From the NCBI GenBank assembly GCA_020746105.1, contig CM036619.1, positions 10,950,238 through 11,014,237 of the forward strand: a DNA stretch of 64,000 bases. Reading direction: 5' to 3'. Source of the DNA: Trogon surrucura (taxonomy: Eukaryota > Chordata > Aves > Trogoniformes > Trogonidae). The position numbers and the translations under genes are program-made. Numbering within the stretch: the first letter of the stretch is position 1; every line of letters starts with the position of its first letter. Below the pieces are notes generated by a model. It had not been told where the DNA came from, did not search any database, and saw only the letters and a list, made by a program, of their open reading frames with translations. Shown piece after piece: positions 11,642-24,660 of this stretch.

Positions 11642-13504
11642 CAACCCTCTGAACAGAATTCCTTTGCATTAGTCAGAAAAACTTTATTTAAACTGAAATA
11701 TTTTTTGACATTACCTTTCCATTCTCAGAATTCTTTTCAGGGTTAATTTCTAAACTGAAAGGTCACATGACAGAAAAGTCAAAATGTTTGCCATAGATAA
11801 CTGCAAAAAGAAATGTTGCAATATTTAAAGTAAATTCTTTGTGTTTTTTCGCAATAAAATTATTCCATAAATTCGACTCAAGTTGTTAAAAGCTTCTCTT
11901 CATTTTATTCAGCAGATCTTCTGTTTCTGAAAGGGAAAATTATCCATTGCTCAGTTTTGATATATACTGAATGGCCACCTCCTACAGCTGGAAAATGTAA
12001 CAGAATAAGGTAGTGAAATAACATACCCTAACACAACACGCTGAATAGCTGGATGTCTTGTCAGGATGTTAACGAAAGGGATTTCTGAGCACCAGTTTAC
12101 ACCAACTACCTCCACTGCCTGTGCAGAATCCTTCCAGTAAGGAATATATACATGAATATATTTTAATTATATATGCTTATATACCTACAGCTGCATTTTT
12201 AAATGAGATTTTAAATAATTGGTTTATTGCCTTAAAAATTTGTATGAAATAAAAGTGTTTCAACTACCAGTGTAATACATACTCTCACAGGTACACACAC
12301 ACACAAACACACACACATATATATATATAACAACAACACACTTTGTGGGTCATAGTTTTACCACGTCTTAAATGTACTGAAATTGCTGTAAGAAAAGAGC
12401 TTTGAGGATATTTTCTTTTACTGTTACTATACTTGGGAAATTCAGAAAATGTTGAGATACGAAGGGTGCATCAGAGGATTTCTTTATAACTGTATAGTTT
12501 TTTTTGGTGTTGCATAAAAGGCTTTCTTCAAAAGGTTGCAACATGTTGTACTGCTTAGCTGAATTGAGAGCATATTTTCCTGTTCTTCAAACAGCATCGG
12601 ACACACCCGGGAGCAGAGGACTCCAAGGACATCCAGGCTCAGGAAGGAGATTAGTGACCACTGGGTTGTAGCAGGTGTATAACCACCAGCCAGATTGCGG
12701 GTGTCCTGAGCCATCCTGGGCATGGCAAAACAAGACAGCAAGCCAAAGAGCCTGATAAAACACAGATAGCTGCAGCCAGGAGAAATGGGCAGAGGAAAGG
12801 GAAAAGAAAATGTTAAAAAAAAAAAGTTACTTCTAAACTTACAGTATGGGTTCTTCTTTGTGTATAAAATCCATGATAATTCCAGGTAAAATGCTGTCTG
12901 TCCCGAAACCATGGCAGCAGTGCTGACAGCCCTAGTCCCTCCCCAGACATCTTGCCCTGCACCCACAGCAGCATAAGAAGGACAGACTCCACAGAACATC
13001 AGGAAAATGTGTTATTTCTCCAGAGTAACCTCAAGTCTAGGGGCCAGACCGTTAGCTGATATAAATTACTATAGTGACTTTGCTGGAGCACAGGTGATTT
13101 ATTTTAGGGTCCCGCTCTTAACTGGGTGTACAGAGACCACCACCCTGCCTGCCCTCCATCGTGTCACAAAAGCCCCATAAAAGCTGGGTTTTGCAAACAC
13201 CACCACCCTGGGCCAGTCACAGGCGGGAGATAGCGCACTCTTTCCCCCCCAGGGTCATGGCCTTCGAGATCCTGCCTCTCAGTTCTAAAAAGTCATAAAA
13301 TGAAAATATCCACTGAAGTAATCCCAGGCCCTGCCTGGGAAGGAAGCAGCAGAGCCCCCTTGGTGGGGCTGCCTGCCTCTGGGATACACCCATCCCTGAA
13401 ATTAGCTCTTGGAAATGGCACAAACATCTCAACCATCTGTGTTTAAAAGTTTGTCAGATGAGGACAACGGTAGCTCATCATATGCATCCCTGTGAAAACT
13501 CACT
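11642..13504. other. Non-genic stretch with a microsatellite
   Basis: Apart from the CA/TA microsatellite, I see no supported feature. An ATG-initiated 171-codon open frame lies on the minus strand (12484-12999), but it shows no domain, is rich in Phe/Leu/Ser as expected for antisense of purine-rich DNA, and has no context that favours coding. Confidence 0.45.
12292..12330. repeat. (CA)n-(TA)n microsatellite
   Basis: A CA dinucleotide tract with one AA interruption runs directly into a TA tract. It is a compound simple repeat and likely length-polymorphic. Confidence 0.9.
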
Positions 13505-13950
13505 GGGCTGGATTCTGGGCATCGCTTTTCAAGAAAGCTGAATTCACAGGGGAGGTGTGGAAGAAGACTGCTGAGTTGACCAGGGACATGAAAGGCCTAT
13601 TTTATGAGAGGAGATGAGATGTGTGAGGTTTTTTTAGCTTCACAGGACAAAGGCTGACACAGAATATCATTGCTGTAGCTAAATATCCTGTACTGATAAA
13701 GACCATGGAGTAAATATTTAAGCTATAGGATGACTGTTGGCACAACTGGAGCAAGCTGCCTGTGAAGACACTTGATGGAGAACAGGAATTTTCTCATTGT
13801 CAGAGGTAACAGTTTTTGAAAACAGAAGAAACGCTCTGAGATTTTGTCATGAGATCCAATCAAGTAAAAGTCATGCAAATTCGTTGTATTACTTGAGCGA
13901 ATGGACTGGACTCAGGGAACCTTTCCATTCCTTCCAGCCCTACGTCATAT
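13505..13950 (+). mobile_element. Ancient CR1-like LINE 3' end
   Basis: The stretch reads as a very diverged CR1 3' terminus on the plus strand. 13505-13640 resembles the FWAP...ERVQRRAT region, and 13640-13740 resembles the block preceding the RT C-terminus (compare CATTGCTGTAGC...AAATATCCTG with the usual ATAGCTGTCTTCAAATAT). 13810-13948 resembles the final helix region and the 3' UTR, including GGACTGGACTC and the CCTTCCAGCCCTAC tail. No octamer repeat survives. Identity is low and all frames are broken. It was recognised by collinearity with remembered sauropsid CR1 consensus sequences. Confidence 0.6.
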
Positions 13951-16900
13951 AAAAGCCAAAGGCAATCTTGCCACAGATTTTGTAGGGCTCACGCGGAAAT
14001 GTTAATCCTATCAGCATGTGCATGTGGCCTAATCAATTTTGGGTGTTCAAATGATTCACCATAATTTTTAAAACCAGATACCGACTTGAAACTAAATGTG
14101 TGTGTAAGCTGTATCTTCAGCAGCAGGACTCCAGGTCTGAGTGCACAGATCTCAGTAAACAGAATAAACTGTGGTGGCCACAGATACAGTTTATTAATCA
14201 ATTATCTCTGTTTATTGGAGACCAGGATCTTCTTGCAGCTGCTCAGTCCAATGACATGGAATGACAATTATGTAAACTTTCATGGAACTCCAGAAAAGCT
14301 ATCAGCCGTTTCCTGGCTGTAATTTTTGAGCTGATCTAATCTGACATATGGTGATTTTTTGAGTCATTTGGTAGCGTAGAGAGCTAAGTAAACCCCTCTC
14401 CAGACTGCCATAAAAAGTGGTCCTGAAGATTTTGCTACTTCTGGAACCCCAGAAGCATGTCGCTGCAAACAGTCAAGCACGAGCACAGAAAGGATTGGAT
14501 CTTACAACAGATCTTGACCTTGGATGGATCAAACTTTTTAAAACAAAAACAAGTTTTCAGATAAATAACCTGTTTCTATAAAAGGAGTCAGCCGTCTGTG
14601 GAAGAGCTTGACTCTTCATCAGAAAGTGAAAAAACAAATAGAAAAAAAAGTTTTCAACCTAACACAGGATTTTTCTCAATAGTTCACTTTCTAAAAAAGT
14701 TCAGGTTTTGGCCATTGAAGTCGAAAACATTTGTAAGGGCAGTTGACTCTTCAGTGAAAAAGTGACACCAGTGAACCTTCTGCAATTGATGGAAATTTAT
14801 GCTGCAAATAAATTTCATCCAGACATTTTTTAGGGCCATATTTTCAAGTCTGTCTTAGCTGGACATCTGTTTCTTGCTTTAGCTTAAGTTGTTTGATCCT
14901 CTAAGAACTAATTGATCCTGTAAATCAATTACCTAGATATGTAAAAACCTTAGCTCTTACACCTCAGAATAGGATTGCATATCCAGACCTGTGTCTCAAA
15001 TATCTGGGAAACACAAACCAACAGAAAAGCTGTCTCAGAATGCCAATTTTACAACTGATACCTACAGAGAAAAACAGAGATCTGCTTAAAAAAAATTGTA
15101 TTAGCTTATGCTTGACTGCATATCTTGCTTACTAGTAATGCAATACCTAATGTTTGTGGAAACCTGAAGCACACAAAAATGGTGTCTCACAATCATGCAC
15201 CAACTCCTGGACTCATTCTGCTTCAGTTTCATCAGCATCTTTGTAATAAAGACTCTTCATAATGAAGACTCTTCATAATAAAATTCTTTATATTAAAGAC
15301 TAGTAGAGGTACTGGAGATGTGAAGGGATTTGATTTCACCAGCAGCTGTACCCACTGCCCGTGTCCTATAGCAGTTGGCATGTGGGGAAAAAGGAGGTGA
15401 AGGAAAGGGTCTAAAGGAAGAGCAGAAAAATAGACCCTGGTGTGAAGCTGATTTTGTGCCTGCAGCTGAAGTAGAAGCAGAGAATATTAAATGTCAGAAG
15501 GAAGTTTATCCCCAAAAGCTTTCCAGCCTCATTTTGCACAACAAAGAGATCTGGCTGGTTCAGATAAGGGGTGGATGAATATCCCAAGTTTCAGTTGCTT
15601 ATTTATCTGAGGCACTCCACCCTTCACTAAACATCTCCATTCCTAGAATGATGCAAGTCCCTTGATTAAAACAATGTGGCACATTACTGGAATACCTCAG
15701 TCCTGCTGTGTTCTGCCTGTCCCACCCCCAGAGAGCCGTCACAAAACCTGATTCTGTCCTCCCAAGTAACAAGACTTTCACCAACATCAGTGGCACCAAT
15801 ACTAGACCTGGGTAAATATTTTCTATCCATACACAGGTTGTCTTATGCAGTTATTTTCAGCAAGGGAGGATATTCCCCCAAATGCCTTTCTTGAATAAAG
15901 TTTCTCTTTCACTTTGTCTGTAAATCAGTGAAAACACCTTGCATGGAAACGTGGAGCTGCTTTCAGGCGAGCTGAGCTATACAGATCTCAGTACATTAAA
16001 ATTGCTGTTCTGTACCTGGTTCTGGCACAGGTTCAAATGCACATCCAAAAGCAGATACCTTTTCTCTATTGAACTTCAAATTTTTATCCTTAACTGAAAA
16101 ACTCTCCTCAGATTTACCCTGTCATCTGTCACCCTGAGAGTGGTGGATCCTTACTGTCTCACTTTCTCCTCTCATTTGGCATTTGGCTCCTGCTAGGTCC
16201 CACCAACACAGTCAAAAATCTCTCTGTTACATTCATGTGTAAGTGAACCAGTTCATAGTTTCTTCCAATATTTTCACATCTTTGGATATTTCACCTTAAC
16301 ATATCCTTCTAGTGCCTATTTCCATCTCCTTTACTTGACTGTTAGACTTCAACCAAGTTAGCCTGAATAGTCACCTAGTCTGATTTATTTCATATGTAAA
16401 TCAATCTATTGTATTATATGTTTGAAGAAATTTTATCTATTGCTTGTATGCAAGATGCTACACCTTTTTAAGTTTCATCCTTTGGCATCAGCACACTTAA
16501 AATTATCACCTAGTTTGTCTTCCTCACAATTCAGATTCATCTTCTAATGAGTTAATGTAGATAAGGGTCATTAGAAATGTGTATATTTTCATCTTTGTCA
16601 AAACCAAATTGCCCAGCTGCAACAGAACACGTCATTTTACGCATCACAGTAGAAAACAACAAGACTCCAGGAATTTCAGACAATAACCAGCATTTTTCTA
16701 GGACTGATAATTATCACAATGAACAACATGCAGAATTCACCTATCTTTTGTCTGTAGATCATCTACCACTGTAGATTTCTGCACAACCTTAAGACTTGAC
16801 CTGAACACGATTTTCTGTTTTCTCTGCACTTGCATATAAAAATCTGGCCTTTCAGCAGTTTACAACTAATCAATTAATAGGTCACACATAGAATGTGATG

Positions 16901-19900
16901 TAGTCAAATATTAACGAGTGAAGAGAGCTAGCGACCTCCTCTTGTTACTGCAAAACCTTTGCAGAAGTGACTTCAATGGGTGAAAAAATATTAACCAGAT
17001 CTGCTGGGATCTCCATGAATGAACATCTGACTCTCAAATAATAAAAGTTCACTTGCCCTCTGGAATATAACAGTATCAATCTGTCACATATTAGGGATTT
17101 CCCTTTCATCCTGTTAACATACCTCAGACTCAAACAAATACCAGTAATTAACAGGCTTGTTGAGGAAACAGCTTAGTCAGTGCTTGTCTGTACATGGAAT
17201 TATTTCTATACCAGTGAAGACAATCTTTTTCTCCAACCTATGCTCATCATAAACCTGTTTGGTTACTACTTTGTGCAGAGAGGCAGGACTGTGAATCTAG
17301 TGTGTACTCCTGACCCTCACTCAGAGGATGGACTTTGTGAAGAGTTGCTCAGGTTTTGTTCCCTCAAGCCAGGAGATAGATTGTTTTAAGCTCCAACCTT
17401 TTCAATTTTCATGAAGCTTTGAACAGCTCCGGACCTGGATCTTGCCCAGGAAAAAAAAATTAGAAGCTGTAGGTCATGATTTGTGCTGCAAAACTAGTGC
17501 CAATGATTTCGTGGCAGATAGTCACACTTCTGAGCCAGATCATGTCAGAAGGGTACAGAGCCACCAGAAGGGCTGTCTTTTAGATTAATCATAAAAGCAA
17601 AGTTCAATCCTTGCCTGTGCAGGTGCATTAAAGCTAGTCCCTCTGTGTGCTCTTTGTGGACTACTAGCTCCAATGCCTCTCATAATTCTCAGCCTGTTGA
17701 AAGATGCCGGTTACGCCAGTAAACATTGGCAGGATAAAGGCATTTTTTGTTTCCTAGGAACCTGCAGTTGTTCTGTTCTCTGCTTTTTGTGGATCTTGTC
17801 TTTAGTAAAGAAAGAGATTTATTTGTTTTTACAAAGTAAAATTTCCCCTCAAAAATTTCTGGGGTTTGTCACCTCTCTTTATCACTTCTTGTGGAAAAAC
17901 TTAACGTATCACTGGTTGGAAAAAAAAGGAAATAAACAACTATCTTGTTCATGAAAGTCCCATATCTAAAAGTCTAAAAGAATACTTTTAATGAAAAAAG
18001 TACTTTCAGAGCCTCCTAAGAGAGGGAAAAAAAATAATGGAAAAATTCTACAGGTTGTATCTGTGGAGAGACTTAGTGCTCTTAAACAAAGGACACTTTT
18101 TCACCTCACAGATCTGCCTTAACTAGTCCAAATTTTCTCCTCAGCTCACCATTTCCATTGCAACTGCAGCTCTGGGAGGTAAGACCTGGTGTTTCAAATA
18201 CTTTTGAGCTAGTATAGATACTTTTTTTTATGCTGATACAAATATCTTTTTTTAAGCTGATACAAGCAAGATGGGCTTCAAAATGCCCACCACAGCTTGT
18301 TGACCCTCCTGCAGTTCTCTTGTTCTCTTTTTGTGGAGCGGTGGAAATCTGGGGACAAAAGATGTAGTTATCATGCTGAAATACTGTTAGTCAAGAACGG
18401 GGTGCCTGCACTTCCTCTGGAGGCTACATTATGTTTACAACCAGTTTTGTGAACAAGAGGATGGTTCATCTCAGTCATTCTTGTGATGAGAGTTAATAAA
18501 TCTATGTCCACAACAACATCCCTCCCCAGAGAACCCAAACCCAATGATCTTCCCAAAGCCATCTAGCTTCCAGGGCCATGTACAAGGTCGAGCCTGTAAT
18601 TATGGCTGTGAGAGACAGGCCATGTAATGAATGGCTTAAATGAGTCAGAAGCAGGAAAGGACACAGTAATACCTTCTCAGCTCATCATTCAGCCAGTGAG
18701 CATGGTCATCAAAAGGCAAGAGCAAAGACAGCAAACCAAGTAATACAGGCCTCTTTCTTATTCCCCACTCCATGATATCAATGGAGAGGAAAATCGGGTG
18801 CAAGGGACAGAAGGGAGTTGCAAACAGCTTCTTCTAACTGCATTTTTAACCCTCTCCAGGAGAACATGATTGCAGCGGAAGAAGAGCCATCAGTCTGTGT
18901 CACCTCTCTGATGGCTGTGGAAGGTGGCAAGAAGGAAGGAGACTTGGAGTTTGCTAATGTCTTCACACTAGAGGCAAGCTCAGGTATTGATGATACAATC
19001 TACTTTAAGAAACCTTTAGGAAGTCATGATGCCAAATGTCAAACTATGAAGTCCCCAAGGGACAGAGAGAAGATCCCATGATTTACTAGACAGTAAGGGA
19101 AGAGACCCTGGGCTTTTCTGTGGAGACGTGTCTATTGAGATAACCTCCAGCCATTCTGAATGATGATAAACCACAGGTAACAGTGGTCTCTGCACTTCCT
19201 TAGTGACTGAGCAGAGTTTGCAAAAGATGCTTTGTTTGGGTCTTCAGGACAAGTCTCTAACTCGTGGTGGAAATGAAAAACTAGTTGCTTTTTTACACTA
19301 GTCAGCTGGGTGGCAGCTGGCCTTTGGGTAATCAATTAACATCTCTCTCATACTGGTGACAAATTCTCTTTCTTAAAGTGACAATCTATCTGTAAAATGT
19401 CAAGGTTAAAAAAATGTCCAAGAAAAAAAAGGAAAAAACTCTTTCAAGATTATTCAGTTTTTTAAATTACACCTTTCTTATTCCCATAATGCCAGTTCAA
19501 CAATTGTCCAATCCTCTTTGTAAATTAAGCCCCAGGAAGAAAACACTTTTCCCTTTGCATCGTAAAAATGTAGGTACGTAAAAGCATTGACCCTGTGAAC
19601 CAGAGGTCAATTATTATTTTAGACGTGTGCTCACAGACAGGCAGCTAGATGCTGGACAGACCCCAAAAGGCTGTGGACTGCATTCTGGCTGCCTATTACA
19701 GTCATTAAGTAGGTGATTCATTGCCTAGTATTTAGGACTGCCAGAGTGTGCCTCTCTATGCAGTAAAAGAGGGAGAAAGAGTTGCAACATAAAAGTCAGG
19801 CGCTCACAGTTAACCATCTGCCTAACACTTTGGCTTATGGCCTTTTGTTGCACGCAGATCAGGGTCTGTGATGGTATACTGTGATTTCCCAACAAACATC

Positions 19901-22069
19901 AGCATTCTAAGTGCTTGTGTTCACACCATGGCCCCTGCTCAGTAGTAAAACCAGGCCTATATAAGCTGGGCCATGAAGAGAGCAGAGCAGGTCACTGCAA
20001 ACAGCATATGAAGGAAGGCTGGAGATGCTTTCAAGAGGAATGACAAAAAAATCACCACGTTTGATGCTGTGTTCACTTGTTGTGGCTTAGATTTCATGGA
20101 GTGAACAAGCCCACAGTAATGCATGACAGTCCCTACTTAAGACGCTTTGCTGAAGTGAGGGAATGTCATTGTTCCCTATTTTCTCAAGGTAATAGAAACG
20201 TCGTAATGCCACCGAGGTTTGCACAATGAAAGTCACACCTAAAAGGTTGCTCCCCAGATTCCCACTTAATGTGGGGAGCAGGAGCTGTAAACTGGCCTGC
20301 TACCAACCCCCAAAGCAGCATTTGAAGCTAGGACCGCAGGGCTAATCTTGTGCTTAATCCAGCCCAGCCCAGTACAGTAGTGGGCAATTAGCATGTCTTT
20401 GTTGCATGAACTCTCCTGCAATGTATGCAGGGCTGTCAAAACCACAGGTCTACTGCGATCCTCCCAGTTCAGACGAGGCATTAACCCTGGAATAAAGGGA
20501 GTACAGGGAGGTGTTTTGGCAAAGCTGCTCTTCCCTCAAGAGTCAAAGTGCATTGCTTCCTAAACAAGCCCAGCCCTGTTTACTCCCTTAATTGTACAGC
20601 TACAGGTTCATTTCCAGCTCTTGTTCTTGTCACTGGGCTGCGTAAGACCTGCCAGACTTCTCATGCCAGGCATGATACCTGTGTGCTTGAGTCCTGTTTC
20701 CATCTCTAGTACATCAGGCAGTGACGGAGCAATGCCTTGGGTGACACCAGCAGAGAGTGAATCATTGCAGTGCAAAAAAGCTGTTCTGCATCACCAAAAA
20801 TGTAAGTGGTAGAGTCAGGCCACCAGGCAAACAGTGGCAACGTACTGGGTGGATCAGGATCATTCCTGCTCATTTGATTTGTATTTGCTACTGCTAAAAA
20901 AGAGACCATGCTGGTAGCTGGGAAGGATAGTGGCTATCAGGAGCAGGTACAGAAAATAGGATTGGGTGCTAGGAGTAAGCAGATCGTGGTGGTTTGGCTC
21001 ATCTTTGTGCAGCAGAGCCCCTATGTAGGACACATCCCTGCACCCAGACACTCTTGTGAATGCGGAATGAGAAGCTTCATACAGTGTCTGGATGACCCTT
21101 TGAGCAGCTATCTCTGAAGCCCTTTAAAAGGACCGGTGGTTTCCAAGTGAGTTTATCAGCTTAATATACCCTGAAACATTCACATAACTAAATACTCCAT
21201 TCAGTGGAGTGGCTAGTCTGTGACTTGCTTCTGAGGACAGTATTTAGGAAACATTGTTGCAATTCTAATGTATTTATTCCTCTTCAGCAATTTTGAGCCT
21301 CACCTTTTTTCATTTTGTCATTTCTCTTGCGAAAATACGCACATGCTCAACAAATTCATCATGCTCACATAACTCTTTGAGTTCTGCTGCTATGTTTATT
21401 TGAGATTCACACACGCTCACACACTTGAGAGGGAGATAAGATCACTCTGGCTGAGAGACTTTATCTTGCCTAGCTGTTCCTCACATGGGTCCATTTGACT
21501 TGGAAAGGAAGAGAATAATTTGATTCCTAACAGAAAATGTTCTTCTTTGATCTGATGTTTCTGCAGTTACCCATTCCCCAATAGATATTTTCTGTGTGAT
21601 GTTTTCCATTTGTTTTCCTTCATCTCTGTCACATTTTACAATAACACATTTGAGATAGTCCTCCCTTCTCCCAGGGAAACATCGTGTCTAGCCCATTCAC
21701 AGCCAAGCATAACTGTAAAACCCAGCACTGCCTCCTGTACCATCCTGCATCTTTAGTTGACAAAACACTATCTGGCTGGTCTTGTATTTAATCCAGCAGA
21801 TGCTAGTATTACTACATTTCAAAGGACCCCAATCAATCCATTTCCTTCATTGTCCCACTCCCGCAAAAATCTAGACAGAGAAGCCTGAGGCTTTGTAGTT
21901 TTTTGAAGTGCTCTAGTCTGGACAGATCTTACCATTGCTGTCATAATTGATTAAGCTGTTGCCAGCATCTCCTGCATCTCCTGAGAGCTGTCACGGTTCA
22001 CATTCATCAGGGCATGCTCCAAAGTTCACACACTTCCACAAGGCACAGCTCAGTGAGAGTCGGGCGTCA
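13951..22069. other. Non-genic stretch
   Basis: No supported gene in about 8 kb. Minor local repeats occur at 15248-15282 (two copies of an AAGACTCTTCATAAT unit) and 18211-18266 (a duplicated T-rich/GCTGATACA segment). A TATATAAG motif in a GC-richer setting sits at 19958-19965. A short exon-like open segment with splice-site-like borders is at 18860-18983. None is strong enough to be called a gene part. Confidence 0.45.
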
Positions 22070-22140
22070 TTAGAATAATAACACTTTTCACTTGCATCTC
22101 GCCTTTCATCACAGGCTCCCAAGGCACTTTGAATATACTC
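22070..22140 (+). repeat. Possible old amniote SINE fragment
   Basis: The pattern AATAATAACACTTTTCA...CGCCTTTCATCACAGG CTCCCAAGGCACTTTG resembles the segment of ancient amniote SINEs that carries the TAGCGCCTTTCAT...CCCAAAGCACTTTA block. The fragment is short and diverged, so this is a tentative call. Confidence 0.4.
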
Positions 22141-23804
22141 ATAGTCCATTCCTACTACCCATTGTCAGACTCTGTTATACTATATGGCAATCCTGTCCTC
22201 TTCCAAAACTGTTCCGTGGAGCTATTTGCTGAGTGAGATATGCCAAGGACATGTAACTACTTACACAAAAAACCAAAAGTGTCACGATGTTTTTGAAAGA
22301 TATATATTATTTCTGATTTACAAACGAAAAAATTGGCTATGTTTGCACTGGTCTGCTAAGAGCGGTGGAAATCTGCCTCTGAGAGCAGAGTCACCTGTCT
22401 CACACAACGGCTGCCTGCAAGCATTGCCTCAGCCAGGATCGAAGTATCCCCACACAGGATTTTGTGAGCCAAAAATATAGGCTTTGTCATAGAGATGAGT
22501 GTGAAGGAACCATGCAGATGGAAGGTGGTGCATTGAGGAATATACTGCATTTAAAGGTGGTTTGGAGCATCATTTTTCAGTCCTCTGTATGATACGAAAC
22601 AGGATGCTGATGACTTAGTGTGAGATCTGACACAGAGCTCAGCATTCCTAAGTTCCAGCTCAATGGCTAGTCACTACAGCTTCTCATCTTTCACTAGTCC
22701 GTGGATTCCTTAGCTATATATTTACTGGCTGCAAAAAATACATATTAAATGTATGTTTACAAAAAAAAAAAAAAGTAGTTTTCTGTGATCCAAACAAATA
22801 AAAGGATACTTATCCAATCTGCATGCTCAGAGAATGATGCAGTGAATGTTTTTTATTGGTGTATTTGCCACACATACAAATGTGGGAAAGAAAACCTCAG
22901 GCACATGTTGATCTGGGTGCGAGTTCTGTAGGAAAGGTGGCTTTCTGTGTGCACATGCCAGGTAATTTTAAAACAGTGTTTTCTTCAAAGAGAAGTGTGT
23001 ATGGAGGGGGATATTTCCCTACATAAACAGCTGGGGGAGGGGAGGAGCTGTCCTTTATTCAGGCTGGCAGTCTGCGAGAAAGTGGCCAAGGAAGAACAAG
23101 GGGGGAGGCAACAGATGGAGATAAGGAAGCAGGAACAAACTTCAGTTTGTCTGAAGGACTCTGTGTCTTTACTGGCTGCAGAGAAGGACAAAGGGAAGAT
23201 TCAGCACAGGACCATGTTGAGTGGAGCTCCGTCACAGGAGACTGAGAAGTTGTATTTTTCCTTATCTCTACTAATTTCTTCGATGCTTCTTAAGATGATG
23301 ACTTTACACCTCTACTTATCTGCTCTCTCTTTTTCTTCTGTCTAGACTTAAACAGAGGGAAGAGAGCAGGTTACTAAAATGAAATAAAACAGCTCACTAA
23401 AGAAAGGGCAAACTGGCTTGGAAAACCAGGAGCCATCTCTACTCCTACCAGCTGGAGTTTCTCCCACTTCTACAGCCATTAAAGTTATGAAATGTTTGGA
23501 TGTTTTACTAATTCCATTAAGAACCAGAAAGGCTGTTCCCACTATGACCAGAAAATGAAACAACAGCAATCACACGGGAAAATGCTCAACTTTCCAGACT
23601 CAGCAGTTTTATTAGTGCAAATGCCCTCCAGATAGACAGTCACACATTTGACTGCTTCCTTACACTGAACCCTAACTCAGCCTGCAGAGGCTAACCCTGT
23701 GTTAGCAACCTTCTTCTCCAGCTGAGTTCCAAGAAGGAATGGCCCACCAATGAAGACTCTGACCCAGGATTCAGGCATGTATTTTTTTTCTCTCTCTTTT
23801 GTGG
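22141..23804. other. Non-genic stretch
   Basis: No supported gene. There is an A14 run at about 22760-22773. A 132-codon open frame at 22947-23345 shows no recognisable domain. Confidence 0.45.
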
Positions 23805-23960
23805 ACTGCCTGAGTGACTTTGGGCAAGTCATTATTTGTGTCTATGTCCCTGTTCCCCAGCTGTGAAATGGAATAATAGCAGTTCCATGCTGCAAAATGG
23901 CATTAAGAAGGTTCATTTTGAGGCATCTAATATATGACATTAACAAAAATGTTAGAAACA
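23805..23960 (+). repeat. MIR-like (CORE-SINE) fragment
   Basis: The string GTGACTTTGGGCAAGTCATT is the classic MIR core, followed at the right distance by CCCAGCTGTGAAATGGAATAATAGCAG, equivalent to the usual CTGTAAAATGGGGATAATA block. It is on the plus strand and diverged, as expected for a SINE that amplified before amniotes radiated. Confidence 0.75.
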
Positions 23961-24536
23961 GCATTTCTCAGGCTCTGTCTCTAGCCTGGGTCTAGTTTTT
24001 CCCTAGCACTTCTCTAACAGCAGCGAATGCTAATGTGACAATCAGGTGGCTTTTTTTGAGGTGTTTTGTATGGTTTTTCCTTGATCACTCAGCTTCTGGA
24101 GTCATGTGGTTCTGGGTAATCTCACTCTTCATTAAAATAAAATCTAAAGTTTCATAGTCAGGAGATTGCAGCTTAGAGGGTGGCAAAAGAAAGAAATAAA
24201 TGCCTAAAAGCACAAATGCAAAAGGGGAGCAAACGAAACAGCCCAACGTTAATTATTTTAAAGTATCAAGATTTCTAAGCTGATAGAGGTTTTATTAAGG
24301 GTTTAAAAAATTATTTGCAATTGCAGAGCTGACAATACTAAGTTTCACTCTTCCTGTTTTTTTCCCCTTCAGGTGCTGTTGCAGATCAAATCAGTTCAGA
24401 TCAGCACAATTCACTCCAATTCACCAGTACAGGCACCTAAATTACAACCCCAGCACTGCCTGAGTCTTTGAGTGAGACAGACAGAGCTCAGCACTGAGTT
24501 TTGAAGCCAGCTCCCAGTATGACAATCTTGCTCGCT

Positions 24537-24660
24537 AGGCAGCAATGGGACGAGTGTATTAGCATTTAGCAAAAGGTGTATAAAGTCATGGTCCCTGCCT
24601 CAAGGAGCTTGCAACCTTGCAATACAGGCAGAGGGACTAGAACAGGAAGCCACATAAAAG
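24537..24660 (+). repeat. Old amniote SINE fragment (MIR1_Amn-like)
   Basis: ATGGTCCCTGCCTCAAGGAGCTTGCAA at 24587-24613 matches the highly recurrent 'CAGTCCCTGCCCCAAAGAGCTTACAATCT' block of an ancient amniote SINE. Flanking homology is poor, so the boundaries are approximate and the family name is from memory. Confidence 0.5.

Noticed and set aside
12484..12999. 171-codon ATG-initiated open frame on the minus strand
   Set aside because: No domain, signal or context. The composition (long Phe/Leu/Ser runs) is what antisense of A/G-rich DNA gives, and there is no splice or promoter support.
16260..16570. Possible further ancient LINE RT on the minus strand (an IYINSLEDE-like piece)
   Set aside because: Only one weak motif with no second landmark at the right spacing. 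Not enough to call.
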